DNA from: CAZGXI01 sp964529715
GTDB taxonomy: Bacteria > Chloroflexota > Anaerolineae > Aggregatilineales > Ch27
Direction: 5' to 3'
Assembly (NCBI GenBank): GCA_964529715.1
Contig: CAZGXI010000021.1
Span: 25,537 to 89,536 of the forward strand
DNA length: 64,000 nucleotides
Shown: positions 49,453-57,157 of the stretch, piece by piece
Numbering within the stretch: the stretch's first letter is position 1
How the letters are laid out: every line of letters begins with the position of its first letter
Position numbers and translations under genes: made by a program
Notes under the pieces: generated by a model
The model's input: only the letters and a program-made list of their open reading frames with translations
Told to the model about the DNA's origin: nothing
Databases searched by the model: none

Positions 49453-49546
49453 GGGGAGGTGCCAGAGTGGACGAATGGGGCCGCCTGCTAAGCGGTTGTC
49501 GGGTTTCATAGCTCGACCGCAGGTTCGAATCCTGTCCTCCCCGCCA
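49453..49546 (+). tRNA. tRNA-Ser (anticodon GCT), CCA encoded
   Basis: A 91-nt body 49453-49543: acceptor GGGGAGG/CCTCCCC, anticodon stem CCGC/GCGG around CTGCTAA (GCT), long variable arm, discriminator G, and encoded CCA at 49544-49546. Confidence 0.95.
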
Positions 49547-49549
49547 ATG

Positions 49550-49584
49550 AAAGGCGGTCGCGCAGTGCGACCGCCTTTGTTTTC
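49550..49584 (+). terminator. intrinsic terminator after tRNA-Ser genes
   Basis: A perfect 12-bp stem AAAGGCGGTCGC/GCGACCGCCTTT with 5-nt loop GCAGT, followed by GTTTTC. It lies between the tRNA pair and the convergent GHMP kinase gene and may serve both directions. Confidence 0.82.
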
Positions 49585-49604
49585 ACTGCCCGAAACCCCC
49601 ACGC

Positions 49605-50714
49605 TCAGTCTGCCCCGTCGTTGCGACCCCACAGCGGCGAACGGGTATCGCCGTTGCGCGCCGGATCGCCTTCCCACACGCGCAGCCCGTGACGGCTGAG
49701 GTATACCGGAATACTCTTAAACAGCGGATTCTCTGCCTCGATCTCACGTAGCATGGCCCGCTTGGCGTGCGACAGCGCCCCGCCAAGAATAGTGATTGAG
49801 CCGCCTTCGCCGCCCGCGCCGTTGACTTTCCAGCCGAGCGCGCCGTATTCCCGTGCGATTTCGATCACGCGCCAGGCGTCGTGACTGATCAGGTCCGGGT
49901 GCAAACGCCCCTGCGCCTCGGTGTTCTCGATCATGGCGCGGCCCAGGGCCGTGAAGTCGCCTGCGTAGAGGGCATCCCGCGACTTTTCCGCCGTCTGGCG
50001 CAGGTCTTCGAGCTGCTTACAGGTCGGCCCGGCGTCTTCCAGTTCCTGGATGACCTTCTCGTGCACGCGCGACGAGTCGTGAGATTTGCCCAGGTAGATC
50101 AGTGCCAGCCGCCGCTCCAGTTCCCACCAGATGCCATTGGGCACCTGAATCTGCGACACCGACGCACGCGGATAGTCGTGCATTTCGATATAGTTGATGC
50201 CGCCGTAAGCCGAACAGAGTTGATCCTGGATGCCGGACTGCCGCTTGAGCAGGTCCACCTCGACGGCGTGCGCGGTGTAGGCGACCTCATGCGGGGTCAG
50301 TCGCCCCGGCGTCAGGCAATCCAGCGCCCCGATCAGGGCCACCGTCACCGCCGCCGACGTGCCGGTAGACGCGCCGCCGGGCGCTTCCGAGAAGATCGTC
50401 ACCTGAAAGGCCACATCCCGCGGCACGCTCATACACTCAATGGCCGCTTCCAACAACGGATGGCGGTCCCAGCCAGGGCTTTCCGGGTGGACAGCGTAGC
50501 GTTCCCCGTAGTTTTCGGCGTAAATAATGATGCGCTCGTCCTGGCCGTCGTAAGGATAGACCTCGATCTGCACCTCGGCGTAAGGATACACGCCGATGTT
50601 GAAAATCTTGCCGCGTCCGGCGAACCAGGTATCCGTCCAGCCGCCGTTATCGCAGATGCGGATGGGAGCCACACCGTTGATGATGCGCAGGGGGCGCCGC
50701 TCTTCAGTCGTCAC
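49605..50714 (-). CDS. GHMP-family sugar kinase
   Basis: 369 aa. The N-terminal substrate segment RIINGVAPIRICDNGGWTDTWF, the phosphate loop PGGASTGTSAA (112-122) and the C-terminal GWKVNGAGGEGGSITIL motif are those of GHMP kinases near the heptose-7-phosphate/fucose kinase branch, which phosphorylate a sugar for nucleotide-sugar synthesis. It ends the leftward glycosyltransferase series and may supply an activated sugar for it. The start is GTG at 50714: GGAGGAG lies 7 nt ahead, while the longer TTG frame would place this SD inside the gene. Confidence 0.87.
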   Translation of the reverse strand: MTTEERRPLRIINGVAPIRICDNGGWTDTWFAGRGKIFNIGVYPYAEVQIEVYPYDGQDERIIIYAENYGERYAVHPESPGWDRHPLLEAAIECMSVPRDVAFQVTIFSEAPGGASTGTSAAVTVALIGALDCLTPGRLTPHEVAYTAHAVEVDLLKRQSGIQDQLCSAYGGINYIEMHDYPRASVSQIQVPNGIWWELERRLALIYLGKSHDSSRVHEKVIQELEDAGPTCKQLEDLRQTAEKSRDALYAGDFTALGRAMIENTEAQGRLHPDLISHDAWRVIEIAREYGALGWKVNGAGGEGGSITILGGALSHAKRAMLREIEAENPLFKSIPVYLSRHGLRVWEGDPARNGDTRSPLWGRNDGAD

Positions 50715-50801
50715 GGACTCTCTCCTCCCCAAAGAAGCGAACAGCCATCAGCGATCAGCAGTCAGTCATTAGCTATCGCCGAGGAATCAACACCACAGCA
50801 A

Positions 50802-50829
50802 GCTAACAGCTAAACGCTAACAGCTAAAC
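50802..50829. repeat. 14-bp tandem direct repeat, two copies
   Basis: GCTAACAGCTAAAC occurs twice head to tail (50802-50815, 50816-50829) directly after the stop of a membrane glycosyltransferase gene. The flanking 50733-50801 contains further related units (CAGCGATCAGCAGTCAGTC), so the whole spacer to the GHMP kinase gene is low-complexity. Confidence 0.7.
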
Positions 50830-50833
50830 GCCT

Positions 50834-52411
50834 TCACGGACATCGACCATCCCAGGCCAGCGCGTAAACGACCATGTTTGCCCCACCCGCCGCCGGCGCC
50901 CACCGCCCGCCACTGGAAAACACCGGGCACAGGCGCGGATCGCGGGGGTTCTGCCCTGGAATCTGGTCCGGTAGGGCCATCAGGTAGCGCGCGCCGCGCT
51001 GCTGCATCAGCGCCCACAGCGCGTCGGCGTCCCGAATGATCGGGATTACCTCCGGGCTGACCAGGCCGGCCAGGTCCAGGATCGGGCGTGGGGCGAAATA
51101 GCCGACCGCGCCGATGTCGTGCACGGCCAGCAGTTGATCCGGCTCAAGATTATCCCGCAGCCAGCGCGCCGTGACCACCATTTCGCTCTGGATGATCTGC
51201 ACGTCCCGTCCGTACTGCTGCCAGCCAATCCCCCAGAAAACAATAAACAGGGCGATCCCTGTGATCGCCAGGGTACGGCTGACGATCCGCCTGCCGGGAG
51301 AGCTTTTACCCCACCGCCAGATCAGGGCCGTCCCGACGCCGCCGAACAGGATCAGGGACGGCAACGCAGGGATCACATAGCGCCCGTGCTGATAGGGCGC
51401 AGGCAGCCGCGCCGCATACAGGCCAATCAACGCGATAGCCCAAATCAGCGGAACCAGCAGCAGCGCCGCCGTGCTGTCCCGCCGCCAGCGCCACAACAAC
51501 AACACACCCGCCGCGATCACGCCGGGGATGAGCGCCAACTGCCCCCCGGCAATCAACGGAAACAGCAGATTGATCACGCGGGCAGGATAGGCAACTTCCA
51601 GCAAAGGGGCATTTTCTGCCTGCTTGGCGGCTGCCGTGTTCGGGAGAAAACCGCCGCTCATGTGGTAGTTGAGCAGGGCGTAGGGCGCGATACCCACGAC
51701 CCAACCCGCCGCCACACCCGCCGACCAGATCAGCAGCGCGCGCCGGGACCGGAACGGATTCGCCAGCCACATCGCCAGCCCGATCAGCCCGACGAGACCC
51801 GCGCCTTCGGGCCGCGTCAGGGTCGCTGCCGCGCCGACCAGCCCCAGGACGATTCCACGCCGCGCGATGGCAGCATACGTTCGGCTGCTATCCTCGCTTT
51901 GCCCTTTCCCTCTCTGTGGGAAAGGAGGCATCTCCCGCCACGCCAGGGCGACCAGCGCCAGCGTCAGCCCGGCAAAGAGCATTGTCTCCATGCCAGAAGC
52001 CGCCGCCCAGACCAGGTGCCACGCGCCGACGGTCGCCAGTCCGGCCCACAACCCGACGCCCCTGATTTCCGGTGCGAGACGCTCTGCCAGTCGCGCGGCA
52101 ATTATCCCGCTTGCCGCCAACGCCGCGCTGCCCAACAAGGTTGCCCACCACAGGTAAGGGACGTTCAGCAGGTAGCCGACGCTCAGCAGCAGCGTATACA
52201 GCGGCGACGTGCTCCCCGCCGACGGCTGGCCGGGCACAAAAGCCCATTGCCCGGTCTGCGCCAGGTTGCGGGCGTAGGTCTGGTGAATCCAGGCGTCGTC
52301 CAGGGGAAAGCCCGCCTCGCCGAGGCTCGCCGCGCCCACGACGTAAGCTGCCGTCCCAGCGAAAGCCAGTAAGGCGGTCCACAGGTCACAGCGGGCAAAA
52401 AAACGCTTCAA
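50834..52411 (-). CDS. polytopic GT-C-like glycosyltransferase
   Basis: 525 aa with about 11 TM segments. The first outside loop reads FPLDDAWIHQTYARNL, a DD-type acidic motif at the position of the GT-C active site, followed by GSTSPLYTLLL. A C-terminal extracytoplasmic part (about 420-525) follows the last TM. The start is TTG at 52411, with GGAGGACG upstream, overlapping the TGA of the preceding gene (TTGA). An Arg/Gly/Ser-rich loop near residues 163-180 is encoded by a hairpin repeat at 51903-51925. Confidence 0.8.
   Translation of the reverse strand: MKRFFARCDLWTALLAFAGTAAYVVGAASLGEAGFPLDDAWIHQTYARNLAQTGQWAFVPGQPSAGSTSPLYTLLLSVGYLLNVPYLWWATLLGSAALAASGIIAARLAERLAPEIRGVGLWAGLATVGAWHLVWAAASGMETMLFAGLTLALVALAWREMPPFPQRGKGQSEDSSRTYAAIARRGIVLGLVGAAATLTRPEGAGLVGLIGLAMWLANPFRSRRALLIWSAGVAAGWVVGIAPYALLNYHMSGGFLPNTAAAKQAENAPLLEVAYPARVINLLFPLIAGGQLALIPGVIAAGVLLLWRWRRDSTAALLLVPLIWAIALIGLYAARLPAPYQHGRYVIPALPSLILFGGVGTALIWRWGKSSPGRRIVSRTLAITGIALFIVFWGIGWQQYGRDVQIIQSEMVVTARWLRDNLEPDQLLAVHDIGAVGYFAPRPILDLAGLVSPEVIPIIRDADALWALMQQRGARYLMALPDQIPGQNPRDPRLCPVFSSGGRWAPAAGGANMVVYALAWDGRCP
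51903..51925. repeat. hairpin repeat inside a coding region
   Basis: CCTTTCCC (51903-51910) pairs with GGGAAAGG (51918-51925) around a 7-nt loop. It is read in frame as part of the loop PPFPQRGKGQSEDSS of the gene at 50834-52411. Confidence 0.6.
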
Positions 52412-53988
52412 GAACCGTCCTCCAGCACAACCTCAAACACCCGCACCGACGCGGCTACGTCCTGCTCCACCGCGCGCAGGAACGGCGGCGTGTCCCGCCC
52501 TTCGTACAGGTCGTTTAGCGGCAGGGTGCGGTTTTCGTCCAGCAGCAGGTGCGTCACGCCATACTGTTCCGCGACGGCACGTACCGCTTCCGGCCCGGCG
52601 TCTGGCACGACCACACCCGCTAATCCGGTGTAATAATACACTGCCGCCGGGTCGTTGCTCATCACAACGGCATCCTCCGGCAGGGTCATGGCGACGCGGA
52701 TCAGGGGCGCCAGGCCACCCTGGTTTTGCAGCCGCATCAGGCCGGTCGATAGAGTCAGCCCAATGGCAAGCACCACCATTCCCACCGTGAAGACCTGTTT
52801 GGCAGTCGCCGCGCGCCAGCGACGCCGCCGGGCCGCGACCCAGTCTACTGCGTCGTCCAGGCCCAGGATGCCCAACGTCGCCCACCAGGGCAGCAGCGCC
52901 GTCGCCGAGTGAAACAGCCCGCCCCGGTAACCCGGATAGGCGAACAGGATCGTCATGGCGACGTGCAGCGCCAGCGCGTAGAGCCACACGGGCAGCAGGC
53001 GCGGGTCGCGCCGCCGTTTCCATAGCGCGATCCCGATCAACGGGCTGAGCGCCACCCACCCCTCAACGGCGATAAACGTCCCCAGGCCGCCGGTCAGCGC
53101 CTCCCAGCGGCTGTGCAGGATGTTTTCCCATCCCCAGGCGAAGAAGTTCGCCGCCGTGATGTCCGGCGGATAGGCCGCGATCTCATTGTACCCGCGCAGC
53201 CAGATCGTCGCCGCGCCGCCGGTCGGCAACATGGCGCCGACCGTGAGCCAGTTCCGCACGAACCAGGGCAACATCACCAGCAGGTAGGCGGCGCCCCCGA
53301 CGATAACCAGCCGCAAGGATTCGGAGAATGGCAGGATAGTCTTGGCGGCGCTCCTGGCATCCTGGCGGTTGGACTCTTTTCCGCGCGGCCACAACGCCGC
53401 CAGCGCCAACACACCGATCAGCAGCGCGCCGTCTGCGCGGGTCAGGTGGGCCAGGGCCGCCAGCGCGCCGCCGAGGGCAAAACCGCGCCAGTCCCGCCGC
53501 GCCCGCCCCCATCCGACTGCCAGCAGACACAGCGCCCCACACAGACCAAACGGCGTGAAGGTGTCTGTCGTAACCAGGAAGGGCAGGTAGTAACCGCACG
53601 CAAGCGCGAGCAGTCCGGCGGTCCAGGCGTGGCGGCGCGTTCCGCCGAAGGCTGCGCCAAGATGAAAAGCCAGCAGCGCCAGCCCAACCCACATCCCCAC
53701 GAGCATAACCTGCGTCCCTCGGAATGCCCCACCCGCCAGCGCCACGATCAGCGACATGAGCGGCATCCAGTAGGTGTGCGAGGGCGCAGGCAGCGATTCC
53801 GGCGCGCCGAGGTAGGTCAGGGCGATGTAAGGATCGGTCAGGCCACGCCCGGTCGCCAGGCGGTGGCCTGCGTTGAAGTAGTAATAGGCATCGGTGTAGG
53901 TCGGCCCTGGCACGGCGGCAGCAACCAGCGCGCCGACCACAAGCGCGATCAGGGCAACGGCGGCATATTCCCCCAGGCGTGGCTTCAC
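52408..53988 (-). CDS. polytopic GT-C-like glycosyltransferase
   Basis: 526 aa, about 10-11 TM segments. The first outside loop has GPTYTDAYYYFNAGHRLATGRGLTDPYI, with an acidic TDAYYY motif at the GT-C active-site position; a periplasmic-type C-terminal domain (about 415-526) follows. The start is GTG at 53988, overlapping the upstream stop as GTGA, and the stop overlaps the next start as TTGA. A much longer frame runs upstream antisense-like over the preceding gene and is not used. Residues SNRQDARSAAKTILP (about 205-220) come from a repeat copy. Confidence 0.82.
   Translation of the reverse strand: MKPRLGEYAAVALIALVVGALVAAAVPGPTYTDAYYYFNAGHRLATGRGLTDPYIALTYLGAPESLPAPSHTYWMPLMSLIVALAGGAFRGTQVMLVGMWVGLALLAFHLGAAFGGTRRHAWTAGLLALACGYYLPFLVTTDTFTPFGLCGALCLLAVGWGRARRDWRGFALGGALAALAHLTRADGALLIGVLALAALWPRGKESNRQDARSAAKTILPFSESLRLVIVGGAAYLLVMLPWFVRNWLTVGAMLPTGGAATIWLRGYNEIAAYPPDITAANFFAWGWENILHSRWEALTGGLGTFIAVEGWVALSPLIGIALWKRRRDPRLLPVWLYALALHVAMTILFAYPGYRGGLFHSATALLPWWATLGILGLDDAVDWVAARRRRWRAATAKQVFTVGMVVLAIGLTLSTGLMRLQNQGGLAPLIRVAMTLPEDAVVMSNDPAAVYYYTGLAGVVVPDAGPEAVRAVAEQYGVTHLLLDENRTLPLNDLYEGRDTPPFLRAVEQDVAASVRVFEVVLEDGS
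53341..53370. repeat. CTTGGCG...CTGGCGGTT repeat copy within coding sequence
   Basis: A 30-nt copy starting CTTGGCGGCG and ending CTGGCGGTT on the plus strand. It is read on the minus strand as NRQDARSAAK in the gene at 52408-53988. Related copies are at 57109-57135 and 58449-58466. Confidence 0.65.
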
Positions 53989-55577
53989 CGCGTCACCTCG
54001 TAGATCGTCACGCCACCGGAGACGAAGGCCGGGCGCAAAAAGTCCGCCTTGTCCGGCGACCAGCTTCCCAGCGCCCGCGCCGCCGCATCGTACCACACCA
54101 CGTCCACGCCGTTTTCCTGCAACAGGGCCAATCGCTCGCTGTCGGACATACCCGCCGGATCGAAGAACGCCTGCACACGCCGCTGGCGCGCCGGGAAATC
54201 CATCGTCTCGATCCAGTGGCCCAGGTAGACCCGCCGCCCGGTGTACGCAGGAATTCTCCCCCCGCTGGAAAACGCCGCCAGCGCGACCGTCTCCGGCGGC
54301 TGAGCGCGCAGCCAGGCCAGCGCGTCCAGCTCGTCGGCGGTGAGGAATAGCAATGGACGTGAAGCCGGGTTGACCGTCAGGATCGTGGAGGCCAGCAGCA
54401 ACACGTGAGACATCGCACTCAGCAGCAGCCCGGCGGTCAACAACAAGCGCCACCGCCGTGCCGATCCTCCTCGCGCCGCCCACCACCGTGCCGCCTGTTC
54501 CAGGCCCACCGCCGCCAGCACCGCCAGCGGAACCTGCACGCCCATCAGGTAGCGGCGCTGCATTTGCAGCGGGGCGTACACCAGGGTCACAGTCAGTAGC
54601 GTCCAGACGACGGGCAACAGCAGCCGTTCCTCCCGCGCGCGCCAGAGGTGAAACAGGCCCGGAATGGCGGGGGCAAGCAGCCAGGCGTAGCCAAACAGGT
54701 AGTAAACCGGCGGCGGCGACAGGGTAATATTCTGCGCGGTATAGCTCCGCCAGACAGGATGGCTCGCCAGCGCGGCGGCATGGTAAACCACCGGGATCGT
54801 ATGCGCCAGGGCGACCGGGACCAGCATAACCCCCTGCTGCCAGCGCAACCGCCCTCGCATCAGCGCCCACAGCGCCAGCATGGCGATCACCAGGCCCGTC
54901 AGCAGCAGGCCGAAAGGCTGCATCCAGCCGAGCGGCAGGCTCAACCCTGCCATCAGCGCGGCGAGCTTCCACGTCGGCGCGCGCAGCCAGGAATCGAACG
55001 CCAGCAGCAGGCCAACCAGCAGGGCCGCCGTCAGGGGAAAGTGCGGAAAGATCAGCGCCGTCAGGAAGGTATAGGCGTCGAACAGCCAGAACTCGATCGG
55101 CGCGAGGTTGGCGGTCTGCGCCGGAGCCAGCAGGTACAGCAACCAGCCCGCCCCGCCCGTCACCGTCGCCAACAGAAAAGCCGTCCAACGCGCACGGGGA
55201 CTATCGAGAAACCGGGCGACGAACAGCCAGATCACCACGACCATGCCAAACGCCCCGGCAAACCGCGCCGCGTGGTACACCACGTCGATGGAAAGGCCGA
55301 ACAGCCGGGCCAGGTTGCCCAGCAGCAGGTAAAGCGGCTGAATCAGCGCGCCGGGATGATCTTCCGGCGTGAACTGGATGTGCAACAGCCACTCGCCGCG
55401 CAGACCAAGCTGCATCTTGGCGAAGTGGCTATTGGCATCGACGCGGGTCTGTTCCAGGGCGTTGCCTGTGAACGCCCCGCCCGGCGGCGCGTTCAGGTAG
55501 CCGACGGCGTAAGGCAGCAAGGCAGCCAGGGCGAAGATCAGCGCAAACAGCCACACGGCGCGGGGAATGCGGCTCAC
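53985..55577 (-). CDS. polytopic GT-C-like glycosyltransferase
   Basis: 530 aa, about 11-12 TM segments, with a C-terminal extracytoplasmic part (about 405-530). The first loop after TM1 (LEQTRVDANSHFAKMQLGLRGEWLLHIQFTPEDHPGA) has acidic and His residues at the usual GT-C site, although no simple DD or DE pair; the spacing of ALIQPLYLLLGNL resembles family members. GTG at 55577 overlaps the upstream stop and the stop overlaps the next GTG, both as GTGA. Its sugar and acceptor are unknown. Confidence 0.78.
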   Translation of the reverse strand: MSRIPRAVWLFALIFALAALLPYAVGYLNAPPGGAFTGNALEQTRVDANSHFAKMQLGLRGEWLLHIQFTPEDHPGALIQPLYLLLGNLARLFGLSIDVVYHAARFAGAFGMVVVIWLFVARFLDSPRARWTAFLLATVTGGAGWLLYLLAPAQTANLAPIEFWLFDAYTFLTALIFPHFPLTAALLVGLLLAFDSWLRAPTWKLAALMAGLSLPLGWMQPFGLLLTGLVIAMLALWALMRGRLRWQQGVMLVPVALAHTIPVVYHAAALASHPVWRSYTAQNITLSPPPVYYLFGYAWLLAPAIPGLFHLWRAREERLLLPVVWTLLTVTLVYAPLQMQRRYLMGVQVPLAVLAAVGLEQAARWWAARGGSARRWRLLLTAGLLLSAMSHVLLLASTILTVNPASRPLLFLTADELDALAWLRAQPPETVALAAFSSGGRIPAYTGRRVYLGHWIETMDFPARQRRVQAFFDPAGMSDSERLALLQENGVDVVWYDAAARALGSWSPDKADFLRPAFVSGGVTIYEVTR

Positions 55578-57157
55578 GGCGCAGACTCCTCACAGGCCGG
55601 AACGGAGCGCGCCAGGGCGTCCGGCTGATCGAAGGAGACGATCAACAGGTCTTCAAAAGCCACCGCCCGGCCCTCGTGGTAGTGCGCGCGCAGCCAGCCC
55701 AGGTGTGGGTGTTCTTCTACATCCGGCAAGCCCAGATACTGCGCCTCTTCCTGTGCAAAGATCACGAACCATACCCGTGCTGCCCCGCCCGCCGCCTGCG
55801 CCGCGCAACCGTCCGCGATCAGGCCGAGTGCCTCCTGGGTCGGCAGGGCCAGGGTATCCTCCGGGCTGCCGGGCCGATCCCCGATATATCGCTGTGGCAG
55901 GGCGCGGGCGTAATACATCATCGGCAGCGCGGTGAGTTTGTTGCTATGCACAATCGCATCGCCCACCTCGGCGCGTTCGACCAGCCACGCAGCGGCCTCG
56001 TCGAACGGCGAATTGGGAAAGGTCCGCCACGTCAGGTGATAGTAAAGCCCCGCCGCGCCGACCACGCCCCACAGCACGATCAGCACGGCCAGAATCGGCC
56101 TCGGCAGGCCGCCGCGCGCGAACAGCCACGCCAGCGCCGCGTAGAAGATCACGCCCTGCGCCAGCAGCGCGCGGTCCAGGTAAACCGGCGTGAGGACCTG
56201 CGACGCGATCCACATGAACGCCAGCGCCCCGAAAGCCAGCCATAGCATCCACACCAGCGCCCGCCGCTCAGAGGAGCGCATCCACCGCCAGCGGATCACC
56301 GCCTGCACCACCAGCATGACCGTCAGCGCAGCGGCGGCGAAAAAGGCGGGCAGATTCCACGCAGAGGGATAGTCGAGCGCAACGGTGACAAAGGAGCGCA
56401 ATGTCAGCAGAGGACGCACAATGGAAGGCCGGGGAATCCAGTAATAGGCTTGCAGCTTGCCCACCTGCCCCGGCAAATTGATTGCCCAGGGCAGATACAG
56501 CAGCACGGCCAGCCCTGCCGCCGCCAGCGTCGGCCACAGGCGATCCTTCCGCCGCGCCAGCACGGGGGTCAGGCCGAGCGCAGCCAGGTAAAACGCGGCA
56601 AGCTGCTGCGTGTACATCGCCAGCGCCGCCAACACACCGAAGGCAAGCCACCAGCCGCGCCCTCGCCCACGCCACGCCCGCAGATAAGCCCACGTCGCCA
56701 GCAGCAGCAACAGGGCTTGCAGCGCGTACATGCGCGCTTCCTGCGAATACTGGACGTGGAAGGGCGACAGCGCAGCGATCAACGCCGCAACCAGGCCCGT
56801 CCGCGCGCCGAACAGGTCTGCTGCCAGCCGGTAGAGGACGGCGACGGTCAGCAGCCCGGCAAAGACGCTCAGCAACCGGACCATCTCCGGCGACTGGCCG
56901 AACATGCCCATCCAGCCACCCAGCGTGACGTAGTACAGCAACGGGTGGATGTCCGCCGCGCCGCCGGGGACGGGCGTCAGCGTGCCGTAGAGCATGGCCG
57001 CCGGGCCTTTTTCGGCAAACAGCACGGCGAACGCCTCATCGTACCACAGCGTCCGCCCGCCGAGGTTGACCAGCCGCAGGCCGAAGGCCAGCAGGAGCAG
57101 CAGAAGCAAACCGCCAAGACGCCAGGAACGCCAAGATTCTACATTTTTCAGGATCAT
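55574..57157 (-). CDS. polytopic GT-C glycosyltransferase (GT39/GT83-like)
   Basis: 527 aa with about 11 TM segments. The GT-C active-site motif is well formed: LWYDEAFAVLFAEK in the first outside loop, with the Asp-Glu pair, then HPLLYYVTLGGWMGMFGQSP, the typical ArnT/PMT second element, and YSQEARMYALQALLLLLA. A C-terminal soluble part covers about 420-527. ATG 57157 overlaps the upstream stop as ATGA. The first residues ESWRSWRLGG are encoded by a repeat copy (57109-57135). This is the best supported glycosyltransferase of the run. Confidence 0.87.
   Translation of the reverse strand: MILKNVESWRSWRLGGLLLLLLLAFGLRLVNLGGRTLWYDEAFAVLFAEKGPAAMLYGTLTPVPGGAADIHPLLYYVTLGGWMGMFGQSPEMVRLLSVFAGLLTVAVLYRLAADLFGARTGLVAALIAALSPFHVQYSQEARMYALQALLLLLATWAYLRAWRGRGRGWWLAFGVLAALAMYTQQLAAFYLAALGLTPVLARRKDRLWPTLAAAGLAVLLYLPWAINLPGQVGKLQAYYWIPRPSIVRPLLTLRSFVTVALDYPSAWNLPAFFAAAALTVMLVVQAVIRWRWMRSSERRALVWMLWLAFGALAFMWIASQVLTPVYLDRALLAQGVIFYAALAWLFARGGLPRPILAVLIVLWGVVGAAGLYYHLTWRTFPNSPFDEAAAWLVERAEVGDAIVHSNKLTALPMMYYARALPQRYIGDRPGSPEDTLALPTQEALGLIADGCAAQAAGGAARVWFVIFAQEEAQYLGLPDVEEHPHLGWLRAHYHEGRAVAFEDLLIVSFDQPDALARSVPACEESAP
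57109..57135. repeat. CTTGGCG repeat copy at the 5' end of a coding sequence
   Basis: 27 nt; read on the minus strand it starts CTTGGCGTTCCTGGCG and ends CTTGGCGGTT, and is translated as SWRSWRLGG-like residues immediately after the ATG region of the gene at 55574-57157. It is in the opposite orientation to the other two copies. Confidence 0.65.

Noticed and set aside
51119..52372. 417-aa plus-strand ORF
   Set aside because: Antisense to a TM-rich glycosyltransferase; it is Arg/Gln/Pro-rich with no domain.
53989..55188. 400-residue upstream extension of the gene at 52408-53988
   Set aside because: It overlaps the well-formed gene at 53985-55577 in another frame; the GTG with GTGA overlap is the natural start.
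54648..55628. 326-aa plus-strand ORF
   Set aside because: Antisense shadow of a membrane glycosyltransferase; composition Gln/Arg/His-rich.
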